Positions 36,143 through 45,710 of a stretch of 64,000 nt of DNA are shown here, in pieces (within the stretch, counting starts at the first letter, position 1; every line of letters starts with the position of its first letter). The notes below the pieces were generated by a model. It did no database searches. It was not told the DNA's origin and saw only the letters and a list, made by a program, of their open reading frames with translations. The translations under genes and the position numbers were made by a program. Source of the DNA: Gordionus sp. m RMFG-2023 (taxonomy: Eukaryota; Nematomorpha; Gordioida; Chordodea; Parachordodidae); NCBI RefSeq assembly GCF_954871325.1, contig NC_088775.1, positions 34,449,561 to 34,513,560 on the forward strand. The letters run 5' to 3'.

Positions 36143-37774
36143 CAGGCGCTTACGCAGGAATTTGGTCTGGGGGGGGGGGGGGTTAATAAAATTTTTTAAT
36201 AAATTTATTAGGACTAATTTGTATGTTATATATTTACAATGTAAAATCCAATCTTCGTTGTGATTGAGCTAATTTATCAATTATCTCCCTTGCTTGTCGT
36301 CAAATGCCTATGAATATTCAAAAGATCCTTTTTAAATATACCCGGGCCGGGCCCGAAATTTTTTAAAAAAACACCCAATCCGGACTGTATTTTTTAAAAC
36401 AGCCTATATTTGAAATCGTTATTAGCTATAAAAATCAAAAATAAATATAATTTATTTTAAAAAAATCTGGGCCTGGCCTGAAAATTTTATTTTAAAAAAA
36501 GCCGGGCCGGACCTGAAATTTTTTTTAAAAAAACCTAGGCCAGGACCGTAAAAAATCTTTTAAAAAAATCCGGGCCGTGCCCCGCAAATGGTACTTCTGC
36601 AGACCTCTGTTATTTTTCTTAAAAAAAAGAATGTTCTCTCATTGTCATTAATTTACTAATGGAAAGATTATAAACCCTTTTAATACATTGGGAATTTAAT
36701 CTAAAATGTGTTTGAAATAATGCAGAGCATTCATAGCATTTTTTGGGACTATATCAACCATAGTTAATCTTATAAACATAGTTTTTCAGCTAGTAAGGTA
36801 TCATAAGATACTTTAACATCTTCATAATAAAAATCTAACAAATATTTTTTTTTCTATCACCATCTGAAAAAGGTTGGGAAGGCTTTTGTGGAAGTAATAT
36901 TTGCAGATTAGTAAGTGCTGCATGATGAATTAAAAATTCATTTATTTGGGTTATAATTGTATCTGTATTTAAGATATACTCTTCTACTGATCCTATATTA
37001 ATGTTTTAACGATGAGCTTGCCTTGCTACAAGTCGAGGGAGACAAATATTAAACACGTATAGCTCTGCTTTGACTCAACAATAAAATATAAAATTCTTCA
37101 TCAACAGCCCTTATTTCCTTGAGTTCTGATAAAATGTTCTCCGCTATTCTCATCTTCTTAATCAAATCCATGTTTTTGAAAAGTAATACTTAAAATATTG
37201 TATAATTAAATAATACATTCTAATGAGAAATAAAATTTGGAATAAGCATTGAATCCAATAATTTTCTTGCTTCTGAGGAAATATTTCTTTCAGGCCATTG
37301 TGATATTTCAGTAATAGCAAATAATTGGCTATTCTAACTCCTTAAAAGCTGTTACTGCTTGATGGCAGAGACTCTATCTCGTTGGACAGGGTTGCAATTT
37401 CTTTTTCCCTATTGGACAAGAAGTTTCAGAAATAATTATTATTTGACTATAAATTTGAAAATAGTAGATAAATATTACGCCACTAAAAATTTGAAAATGG
37501 TAGATAAATATTACGCCACTAAAAATTTGAAAATAATAAGTAAATATTACACCGGAAAACTTGAAATAGAAATTAATAGATAAAATAACTTAGTAGATAA
37601 ATGTGATAATAAATATAATTAAATATATATTTAATATGAGATACGAATAAATAATAAACAATAATATTTTTGAAAAATATATTCGGCATCTGCATTTTTT
37701 GGCTTTGGGTGGGGGGGGGGGGGGGGGGGGGGGGGGATTTGTCCCCCTGCCTCCCCCCGCTGCGTACGCCAATG
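36143..37774 (-). mobile_element. hAT element with GCGTACGCAG ends, copy 2
   Basis: The reverse-oriented sister of 16751-18535. Ends CAGGCGCTTACGCAGG / CGCTGCGTACGCCAATG. It is flanked by CTCCCCTT and CTCTCCTT, an 8-bp duplication with one mismatch. G-runs next to the ends are 14 Gs at 36169 and 26 Gs at 37711-37736. It contains the same transposase scraps and the same truncated MITE as copy 1. It is nested in the hAT at 35281. Confidence 0.9.
36327..36609. mobile_element. hAT MITE family 1 in hAT copy 2
   Basis: The reverse-complement counterpart of 17877-18190, with the full end at CTTCTGCAGACCTCTG and the truncated end at CTTTTTAAATATACCCGGG. The shared truncated junction proves a common ancestor insertion. 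This is the fifth level of the nest. Confidence 0.88.
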
Positions 37775-38926
37775 CTCTCCTTATTTCTTTCTCCCAAATA
37801 AATCTATCTTTTTTAAATATTGGGCTATGCTATTTTAAAAAGTTATAAAAAGTTTAAAAAATTTTGTTTTTTTTACCATTATTTCTTTTAAAGAAAATTT
37901 TTTTTATAAGTACAATATAATTTTGTTAAATATAAAAGAATACATACTCAATATCAATATATAAAATCAATTACAGATAAAATTATTAAAATTGCACAGA
38001 AAATAAAATTTCTGCACTTATGAAATGTAAATATGGTGAATTCCATATCCCTTCAATTTTTCTTAAATTTTGTATACTGGTAGTATATACTATAACTAAG
38101 AAAAAAATGAAATTTTACCTTCCAACACTGTTTAACCGCTAAGATATCGCCGTTTAAAGCGCGGAAAAATGGTACATGAGTCAACCCTAAAAGCCTTTTG
38201 ATCGAAAAAATGATCTGAATATTGGGTCAGATGAAAAAAAGCAACCCAAAAACGACCCATATTTTAGATCGGATAGAATAAAATGACTACAACTTTGGGT
38301 TGAAGTTGTAAAAAACGACCCGATGTTTGAGTCTGAGTCGAAAAAAAAACTCAACTATTCGTCTTCTAGTCGACTAAGGTATATAACTCGTATAACGACT
38401 TAATAGGTTTTTTAAATTATCTATCGATTGATACCTCTAATAACCATATATTTATATACTTTAATAAATTCAATAGGAAATATTAAAATATATGTGTCTG
38501 TGCTCGGGATACATGCCATATCTGATTTAGTCGATTTTAGAGCCAAGTGCCAGGTCTGGGTATTAAACAACCAACAATTAACAACACTAATATAAGTAAT
38601 CGAGTTTCATAAAATTTAAGTTAACCTGAGTTCACGACTCAAATTCATTAGTCGAGTCGGACTTGAGTTAACGACTTAACTTAAGTTCATAACTCGAATT
38701 GCGACTTGAGTTAACGACTCAAGTTCAGAACTCTAGTCGTGACTTGAGCTCACGACTCAAGTTCAGAACTCGAGTTGTAAAAATGAGTCGAGTTATTGCA
38801 ACTTCGAATCGGGAGTCGAAGTCGGTAGAACTTGACTATTTAACAACACTACAAAAATAGGAAGATTTTCTTGTATTATTATTATTTGTGTAGTAGTTAT
38901 TATGACCTTAGAATGGTTCTCTTTTT

Positions 38927-39147
38927 TAGTGTTGTTAAACGGCTTGTTTTGAGCCGTTTTTTAAAAACGGCTAACTCAATATTTTAGCCAGAAAAATATT
39001 GCCTAAGCCTCGAGATTTCTCTAATAGATGTCCAAAACCTTTGTTTCTTCTGCAAACAAAATCTTCTAGCTTGCGTGATAGTATTCTGGATGGAATATTG
39101 AGTTAGCCGTTTTTAAAATTCGGCTCAAAACGAGCCGTTTAACACTA
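38927..39147. mobile_element. hAT MITE, TAGTGTTG family
   Basis: 221 bp, starting TAGTGTTGTTAAACGGCT and ending AGCCGTTTAACACTA, with an exact 8-bp duplication CTCTTTTT (38919-38926 and 39148-39155). Nearly the whole element folds back on itself. It interrupts the Gag part of the nested gypsy element. Confidence 0.93.
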
Positions 39148-39984
39148 CTCTTTTTACGTATGTTTTACTTTCATTTTGATAGTGTCGATTATCATTATCA
39201 TTATACTGTCGATTATTTTTATCATTTTGATTTTATTATCATTATATTTGGTCGTCTCTTTGATTTTATAAACCATTTTTATTAGTATTATTTATTTTAA
39301 AGCCATTTCTACAACTTTGTTTAAGCTTAACGGTTGGTCTTCGTCTTTAGTATCTGGGTCTTAAAAGTAGTTCTTGATCTAGTTGTGATATCTTTAGTCC
39401 GGCGATTAATTGATCGCGAATTCTTAGTTCTAAATTATCTTCAAATTAGCATCTGCGGGCTAGCTCCTTTATAGTTTTTAAATAACTCAAAACGGTTTCT
39501 GTAGGTCTGCGACTTAATCTAATGAAATTAACTCTAGATGCCAGAACAGTTCTTTCATCTTTATAAAGTTGTTTTGCAATTTTGTATATATCTGCCTACA
39601 TCATCAATTTTTCTTGGAAAGAGTAATTTTTTTGGTAACTCACTGAATCACGGGGAAATTTTTAATATTATTTATTTTTAATATATTTTTTTTATTTTTT
39701 TTTTATAAAAAAATAATAAATATAATAAGATCTTCTGGATTTTGGTATAAATTTTTTGATGTAATAATAATTATAAATTTCATTACTCAAAAGTCTTAAG
39801 AATTATGCATACCTTTTTGGTTCAATTGGCGTAATTTTAGGTTATTTTTTTTATTAAAAAATAATAAATAAATGATCGTCTGGATTTTGGTAGAAATTTT
39901 TTGATGAAAGGGGTAAATTAAATATTGATAAATCTTAAAATTAAATATTTTTCCAAGTTATAACAATCTAAATGAAAATGGAAA

Positions 39985-40110
39985 TGATCATTACTCTGTC
40001 AATCATAGCAAAAACCTCCCTAATGATATATCAACCCACACTCAACGTATTGAGCGTTTATGGAGGGATCTTAAGGCAAGCATCCCCAGAAATGGAAGAA
40101 AATCTTCCTC
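39985..40110 (+). pseudogene. IS1595-type (Merlin) transposase fragment
   Basis: Reads DHYSVNHSKN..., then HTQRIERLWRDLKASIPRNG. It matches the DDE_Tnp_IS1595 end 'h..vnHs.nFvdp.tg.hTqniErlWr.lK......g'. The usual FVDP is replaced and the rest of the transposase is gone. It is on the plus strand inside the Merlin. Confidence 0.8.
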
Positions 40111-40428
40111 TCATTTATATATATGTGAATATTCCTATTTTCGTAATATTAAAAATATGTCTAATATAAATAAATAAATTAAATTTTTAAATGATATAAA
40201 TTTATATAGAACTATTATTGTTTTTCCTTAAAAATATATATCTATATATATATATATTGTTTATTCAAATAAATTGCTTATTTAACTAGTATTTGATTTA
40301 ATAGTAAATTGTAAGAATTATGAAAATTTTCACAAATAAAATAGGTTAATGAAGCTTACTACCTATAGGTACTACCTATCAAATTTGAATTTTGTTTATT
40401 TTTCATTTGGATAGGCACTAGAGATCTG

Positions 40429-40848
40429 CAAAGTTAGGCTCGGCTGGTACCCGGCCCGAAACGGGCCTAATTCTATTTAAAATAATCGGGTACAAACCGG
40501 GCTGGGCCTAATATTTTAAAAAAATTCGGGCCGGGTCGGACCTTGCAAACTTTTTTAAATATATCTAAATTTATCAATTTTATATTGAATTTTTTATGTA
40601 AAATAAAAATATTTGATTTTATTTATTGAAACTAAACGACATATAACATATGTCTTTTATTTTGAGTAATTATAAAGATTAATTTTTATATTTATTTAAA
40701 TTCGGGCCGGTAAATTTTTTTTTAAAAAATTTCGGGTTCGGGCCGGCATAACTTTTTAAAAAAATTTCGGGTTCGGGCCGGCAAAACTCTTCTAAAAAAA
40801 TTTCGGGCCGGGCCGGGCTTGAAAAAATAGGCCCGATGCAGATCACTA
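40429..40848. mobile_element. hAT MITE, family 2 (TAGAGATCTGCA ends)
   Basis: 420 bp, starting TAGAGATCTGCA and ending TGCAGATCACTA, with an exact 8-bp duplication ATAGGCAC (40421-40428 and 40849-40856). The interior has CCGGGCC and TTTCGGG blocks separated by T/A runs, very like family 1, although the ends differ. Confidence 0.93.
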
Positions 40849-40905
40849 ATAGGCACTACCAAATATATTTATAATATATATTTGAAAAATCGCGATTTTT
40901 GGAAA

Positions 40906-41118
40906 GCCTCTATGGCCTAATAGGCAAGAGCTTCACTTACTGATCCCATGGTCACGGGTTCGAATCCTGGGAATGGTCATGTTTTTTTTCTTAATCTAAC
41001 TTGGTGGTTCCATCCTTGGGGGGATGATATATAGGAGGCCGGACTCGACCACGTGATTCCGTTATAATATATTAAATAATAAGGGTCTTATTACATTTTA
41101 ATAAATTTTGGTCGGTAT
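40906..41118 (+). mobile_element. tRNA-derived SINE, fullest copy
   Basis: The tRNA-like head has an A-box-like TGGCCTAATAGGC (40912) and a perfect B box GGTTCGAATCC (40957-40967). It is followed by a body with GGACTCGACCACGTGATTCC and a tail ending TTTTAATAAATTTTGGTCG. Other fragments are at 6970 and 27337. The A and B boxes are the TFIIIC-binding sites used by RNA polymerase III. Too long and too altered in the arms to be a working tRNA gene. Confidence 0.8.
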
Positions 41119-41173
41119 TTAGCAAATTAGGTTGGTATTTAGAATATTTCCATACATTCATTTGGTAGTAAGC

Positions 41174-42401
41174 CAGGGATTCGAACCCGGAATTTTAGCC
41201 CCGGGTTCGGTTCGGGTTTGGTTTAAGTAAAAAATAAAAGGTGGGTTCTGTTTATGGAAATATTTTTGAACCCGGGTTTGGCGGGTTCAGCTCGGGTTTA
41301 AGAATTTTTGAATTGATATTAAAAAACTAGACATAAATTTGGTATAAAAATAAATTTTTTATTTTATTTATAGGCAAAATACATTTAAAAATACAAAACA
41401 GTCATATATCAATTTTAAAAATTTTATTAAGGCGGATTAGCATAATATCTTCCAGGAGTTGTTCACTAATCCTCGATCTATGTGGTGAGAGAATGAATTT
41501 CAAATGTGAAAATGATCTAGTTTCTATATTAATTTTGGGTTTTTTTGTTGATAGTATTTCTTGATATTTTGATTTTTCATTCATATAATTTAGATATTCT
41601 TTATTGTGATTTCTTTCCAGATGTCTTTCTAAATTAGACAAATGATTACCAGACATTTTTAATTTGCAATATGAGCATACTGATTTATTTTCTATTGTAT
41701 CAAGAGTAAAATGCTTCTCAAATATGACTTTATCTTTTATCTTAAATCTATATAATAACGAGGAACTTTTATTAAACCTTGAAATAAAAGAGTTAAAGAG
41801 GATAAATTTTAAATAGCAATGATTTCATAGAATTAAAAAACAGATATATAAATTTAATTTCAATTATAATATACACTTCATTAATATATATTAAAAATTA
41901 ATCTGAACAAAAAATAAATCAATATAATAATTTTTACTTTGACTTGTTCATTCCTTTAATTAGTAATCTTTGAGACTAAGTTAAAAATTAAAAATAAATG
42001 GCGTGAATGTATTTAATTGCTTTAAATTTATTTAACACTCTAATAGGTATCTTTGAAAATAAATTTTAAAAAAAATGGCGTAAATGAATTAAGTTGTTTA
42101 AAATTTATTATCACTTCACTTAAAAGGTATTATGATAATATTATAAAATCTCAATTAAATTATTAATATTTGTATTTACAATTATACAAATATATTAATA
42201 TATGATTTTAAACAATACACTGAACCCGCTTGAACCCGGGTTCATAAAAATTCCTGGGTTCGGTTCGGGGTTTTTTTTAAATGGGGTTCAGGTTCGGTTC
42301 GGGGTTTTTTTTAAATGGGGTTCAGGTTCGGTTCGGGTTCAGTTTTTTTTATCAAAAACTCGGGTTTACTCCTCCGGGTTCAGGTTCGGTTCAAATCCCT
42401 G
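41174..42401 (-). mobile_element. hAT element with BED finger (CAGGGATT ends)
   Basis: Ends CAGGGATTCGAACCCGG / GGTTCAAATCCCTG-type inverted repeats. On the minus strand at 41700-41402 lies a BED finger, CSYCKLKMSGNHLSNLERHL followed by ERNH (C..C...H....H). A short following segment of a hAT transposase continues from it. The catalytic core is lost. Both ends carry repeated GGGTTCGG blocks with T/A runs. No exact target duplication was seen. It lies inside the Merlin. Confidence 0.75.
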
Positions 42402-42817
42402 GAAGAATCATCCCAAAAAAATATTCAAACGATCTTATATTTATTATTTTTTATAATATAAATAAATAAAAAAAAATATTAAAAAAATAAAATAAATAAT
42501 ATTAAAAATTTCCCAGTGATTCAGTGAGCTACCATTTTTTTATATCAGTTATAATATTTATTCCTCCATAAGCTATAAATAATTTTTCCAAAGTGGCATC
42601 AGTTTGAGGAATATTTTTAGCATTCAGTATGTATTTTATATAGTCAATATAATCGTCAATGGAACATTCATCTTTTTTAAATTCCTGTAATATTATTTTA
42701 TCTATTATAAACAGATCTATTATTTTTTATAAACAGAATTTTTTTTTATAATTCTATATAATATTTAACTTGACCGAAAACCGCGAGACTTTTTTTTTAC
42801 CTCGTCGCCATTTTTTA

Positions 42818-43002
42818 TAGTCAAAACAATCGGTAACTTTATTTTAAATTGTTTTCTATATACAGTATTATATAATTATGTAATTTAACTTCTAATATTA
42901 TGCAATTACATTGACCTCCATAATATAATATTAAAGTAGGAAAGTTATAATAATATTCAAATAACGTAACCTTTAAAATATATAAGATATTAAAATATAA
43001 CA
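42818..43002 (-). repeat. 5' terminal repeat of nested gypsy
   Basis: The counterpart of 32518-32729. On the minus strand it starts TGTTATATTT and ends near GACTATA, followed by the PBS-like TGGCGACGAGGT. It is shorter than the other copy. Confidence 0.8.
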
Positions 43003-43018
43003 ATCATTATAATATATT

Positions 43019-43787
43019 TAAATGACATATGCTATGGTATAGTTAAATTATAAATGTTATGCTAATAAAAAGTATATTATAATTAAAACCATTGTTATCT
43101 TTACAGAATACAAAATTAGATATGATATCGGATCGGTAATCGGCCGATATTAATTTAATTAGGGAATATTAGATCGGATCGGCCTCCAAAAAGTGGTATC
43201 GGTACACCCCTAATTTTAAAATATGTTTATTTAAAAAATATAGCATCCTAATAACCTTAACCGCATGGTGTTTCTTTACTTATTGCCACAGGACATCTTA
43301 TTTTTTATACTCAATCAATTTTTTAAATTTCAATAAAATTATTATATAAATTTTTATTAAATATATTATATTATAAAAAATTTTTTAATATACCACCATA
43401 TATAAATGACATATGCTATGGTATAGTTAAATTATAAATGTTATGCTAATAAAAAGTATATTATAATTAAAACCATTGTTATCTTTACAGAATACAAAAT
43501 TAGATATGATATCGGATCGGTAATCGGCCGATATTAATTTAATTAGGGAATATTAGATCGGATCGGCCTCCAAAAAGTGGTATCGGTACACCCCTAATTT
43601 TAAAATATGTTTATTTAAAAAATATAGCATCCTAATAACCTTAACCGCATGGTGTTTCTTTACTTATTGCCACAGGACATCTTATTTTTTATACTCAATC
43701 AATTTTTTAAATTTCAATAAAATTATTATATAAATTTTTATTAAATATATTATATTATAAAAATTTTTTTAATATACCACCATATAT
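43019..43787. repeat. Near-identical tandem duplication, 383 bp x 2
   Basis: 43021 onward and 43404 onward are the same for about 383 bp, apart from a slip in one A/T run. Each unit holds the right end of the outer hAT plus about 190 bp of its flank. The duplication is therefore younger than the hAT insertion. Confidence 0.95.
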
Positions 43788-44252
43788 ATTATCTTTTTTT
43801 ATTATTAAACATTTTAATAAAATTTTAAAAAAACAAATGGCTTTTATTAAATAGTTTAATATAAAAGTGATAAACATTTTTAGAGAATATCAACACCCAA
43901 AAAAAATCCTTCCTAACAATAATTTTAAAAACACTTGGAATTTTCGATATTTTCTGTAAAAATTTAAGGGTTATAAAATGATATATTATTTGTAACTCTA
44001 TCTTAAGTATTTTCTAAAAAAAATAAGATTTAATGAATTTACAGATTACGCAATTTTCGACTTTGAAGATGTACATCTTTAGATCTGGTTGAGCTGGTAC
44101 TCTAAAATTTGGATTTTATTAACATTTACAACAAAGTGTTTTTTTTTGAAGAACGATTCTGTATCTTCATAAGTGTTGATCAATTAATTTTTTTTTATTA
44201 TTTTATATATGTTCACTAATGAATAAATATTAACATTGTTGATTTAGACCTC
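43788..44252. other. AT-rich TFIIIC intron
   Basis: No gene or repeat is seen. It ends at the ATTTA target site of the LTR element. Confidence 0.4.
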
Positions 44253-44257
44253 ATTTA

Positions 44258-44726
44258 TGTAGTATTATGTAAATTTAAGATGGTACGAAATTTAACATTT
44301 TTATAATTTTGTTATTATGTATATTTAACATTGTACGAAATTTAAGATTTTTATATTTGAATAATAATAGTTTAATATTTATATGTTTATTCTTCGAAAA
44401 TTGGTAATATTTGTACTAGATTTAAGATTTACATATTTGAATAACCAGGATTTTAATTTTGATATAGTTGATTCTTCGAAAATTGTTTAATTTTTTATAT
44501 ATATATATATATTTTTAATTCTTCGAAGTTCAGTTTTTGGATAATTTGGATTCTTCGAAAATTATTTTATTATTTGTTGATTGATGATATTTTGGAAATA
44601 AAATTAATAAAAAAGGAAAGAGTTAATAAAGAAAAGGTACTCAAGGAAAGATTTAACAAACTTTGGATTCTTAATTGCTCTCCCACTACTGATTAAACAC
44701 CCTGAGTTAAGTTCGGATTTATAACA
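44258..44726 (+). repeat. 5' LTR, 469 bp
   Basis: TG...CA ends. A TATA-like alternating T/A tract at 44491-44512 could be the promoter. Compared with the 3' LTR it lacks exactly 98 bp, in two GT...AG segments. Confidence 0.95.
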
Positions 44727-44729
44727 ATT

Positions 44730-44745
44730 TGGACCGAAGTAAATC
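44730..44745 (+). promoter_or_regulatory. Primer-binding-site candidate
   Basis: TGGACCGAAGT begins three bases after the LTR. TGG is the complement of the tRNA CCA end. I could not assign the tRNA. Confidence 0.6.
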
Positions 44746-44890
44746 AGGGCCTGTTAGATATTCACGTAGGAATTCAAAGGTAAAAACAAATCTATTTTAT
44801 GTTATGTAAATTATTATTACTTTTATTTATTATAGTAGTAATTTTATATTTATACAATTTTTTTAAATTATTTAAAATTATTTTAATCAA

Positions 44891-45322
44891 GTGGTTATTG
44901 AGTACACTTTAATGTATATTACGCAAATAAATTTATTAAGTTTAATACTTGAAAATATAAGTATAATTATATTTTTGGTGCTAATTTTAAGTTTCACGTT
45001 AGGTTTAATTATAGGAAGAAATACGACTTACGTTAAGATAGAGATTAAAGAGTTAGAAAATATTAAGAATATATTAAGAGAGGAAGATAAGAAAAGAAAT
45101 ATAAACAACTTCATACGAACGGATAATTACAGACAGATAATTTGCTATAGTTGTGGTCAGCCGGGCCACATGTCGCGCCAGTGTGAGATAACGAAGAATC
45201 TAATATGCGCGAAGTGTGGCAAGAATGGCCATGTGGCTATAAGTTGCAGAGTAAACAATTCAATGGTAAGGTACGATAATTGTGCCCAAGAAGGACACAC
45301 ACAAGAAAATTGCAATAAATGA
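44891..45322 (+). CDS. Small Gag-like ORF with N-terminal TM and zinc knuckles
   Basis: 143 residues. Residues 16-41 form a strongly hydrophobic stretch (IIIFLVLILSFTLGLIIG). A charged linker of about 45 residues follows. Then come two CCHC knuckles, CYSCGQPGHMSRQC and CAKCGKNGHVAISC, and a third knuckle-like unit with its first Cys replaced. CCHC knuckles bind element RNA in Gag. No capsid-like region is visible between the membrane segment and the knuckles, which is unlike ordinary Ty3/gypsy Gag. Start choice is uncertain, as a second Met lies at codon 8. Confidence 0.8.
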   Translation: MVIEYTLMYITQINLLSLILENISIIIFLVLILSFTLGLIIGRNTTYVKIEIKELENIKNILREEDKKRNINNFIRTDNYRQIICYSCGQPGHMSRQCEITKNLICAKCGKNGHVAISCRVNNSMVRYDNCAQEGHTQENCNK

Positions 45323-45329
45323 CTAAGAG

Positions 45330-45710
45330 AGAAATATTTTAATTTTAATGATAAATTTTGTAATGATAATAATTTTTCTAAGGATGATAATTTTAATTCA
45401 GGTAAGAATAAATATTTTAATTTTAATGATAAATTTTGTAATGATAATAATTTTTCTAAGGTTGATAATTTTAATTCAGGTAAGAATAAATATTTTAATT
45501 TTAATGATAAATTTTGTAATGATAATAATTTTTCTAATGTTAATAGTTTTAATTCAGGTAAGAATAAATATTTTAATTTTAATGATAAATTTTGTAATGA
45601 TAATAATTTTTCTAAGGTTGATAATTCTAGTTCAGGTAAGAATAAATATTTTAATTATAATGATAAATTTGGTAATGATAATAATTTGTTTAACGTTGAT
45701 AATTTAGTAG
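45330..45710 (+). repeat. 78-bp tandem repeat in the Gag-Pol spacer
   Basis: About five units of 78 bp (26 codons), with phase marks at 45348, 45426, 45504, 45582 and 45660. In the frame that joins the protease ORF the units are Asn/Asp/Phe/Lys-rich and low in complexity. Another frame is open and hydrophobic only because of the repeat. Probably a flexible spacer of variable copy number. Confidence 0.85.

Larger units (their letters stand above)
35281..38851. mobile_element. hAT element, TAGTGTTG family, 3.6 kb
   Basis: Ends TAGTATTGTTAAA / TTTAACAACACTA with an exact 8-bp duplication CAAAAATA (35273-35280 and 38852-38859). Inverted arms extend about 440 bp. Both arms are packed with GACTCGAGTT/ACGACTC words, probably transposase-binding sites. 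It carries a second hAT (36143-37774) and no recognisable transposase of its own, so it is non-autonomous. It interrupts the gypsy element at 32518-43002. Confidence 0.92.
39634..42533. mobile_element. Merlin DNA transposon
   Basis: Inverted ends GGTAACTCACTGAATCAC and its complement at 42516-42533 (one mismatch) continue as an AT-rich arm of over 40 bp. An 8-bp duplication ATTTTTTT flanks it (39626-39633 and 42534-42541). Together with the IS1595-type transposase fragment at 39985, ends starting GG and 8-bp duplications fit Merlin. It was filled later by a hAT MITE, a SINE and a BED-hAT. About 0.5 kb of AT-rich arm contains a doubled TCTGGATTTTGGTA segment (39733 and 39878). Confidence 0.8.
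39148..42710 (-). mobile_element. Gag part of nested gypsy, split by a Merlin
   Basis: Minus-strand Gag pieces lie at 42710-42540 (with FKKDECSIDDYIDYIKYILN) and at 39630-39290 (with RVNFIRLSRRPTETVLSYLK and IRDQLIAGL). They show the usual Ty3/gypsy capsid pattern 'Rl.f....r.p.Es...y...lk.la..c.........lrdqli.Gl'. The Merlin at 39634-42533 lies between them. Broken. Confidence 0.75.
32518..43002 (-). mobile_element. Ty3/gypsy LTR element inside the outer hAT
   Basis: A minus-strand fossil. The terminal repeats are short (about 0.2 kb). A PBS-like TGGCGACGAGGT (minus strand) lies next to the right repeat, and a purine tract ending GGGAAAGAAGA lies next to the left one. The parts, in coding order, are Gag (42710 to 39150), protease (about 35040), RT (34507 to 33970), RNase H (about 33760 to 33460) and a trace of the integrase zinc-binding region (about 33130-33060). 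It is interrupted by three DNA transposons (35281, 38927, 39634) and is broken in many places. A clean target duplication was not found at its ends. Confidence 0.85.
32070..43212. mobile_element. Outer hAT of the nest (split by a gypsy element)
   Basis: The left end TAGAGATGTGCCGATA is at 32070. The right end is TATCGGTACACCCCTA at 43212, whose complement is TAGGGGTGTACCGATA. An exact 8-bp duplication ATTTTAAA lies outside both ends (32062-32069 and 43213-43220). So the two halves (32070-32517 and 43003-43212, about 658 bp together) are one element, opened by a gypsy insertion of roughly 10.5 kb. No transposase is seen in the halves. It is the oldest layer of the nest. Confidence 0.9.

Noticed and set aside
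37573-37797. Pro-rich open frames
   Set aside because: They come from the 26-G run and flanking C/G tracts of the hAT.
40906-40980. A tRNA gene with a good B box
   Set aside because: The arms do not pair as in a working tRNA, and the sequence runs on into a body and tail shared with 6970 and 27337, so it is a SINE.
42202-42469. Phe/Gly-rich open frames
   Set aside because: They follow the GGTTCGG repeats at the end of the BED-hAT and are not protein-like.
32518-43002. Target-site duplication for the nested gypsy element
   Set aside because: No 4-6 bp match could be found at the inferred LTR limits, so none is claimed.
45348-45707. Hydrophobic 119-residue open frame
   Set aside because: It is the other-frame reading of a 78-bp tandem repeat, open only because the unit is a multiple of three.
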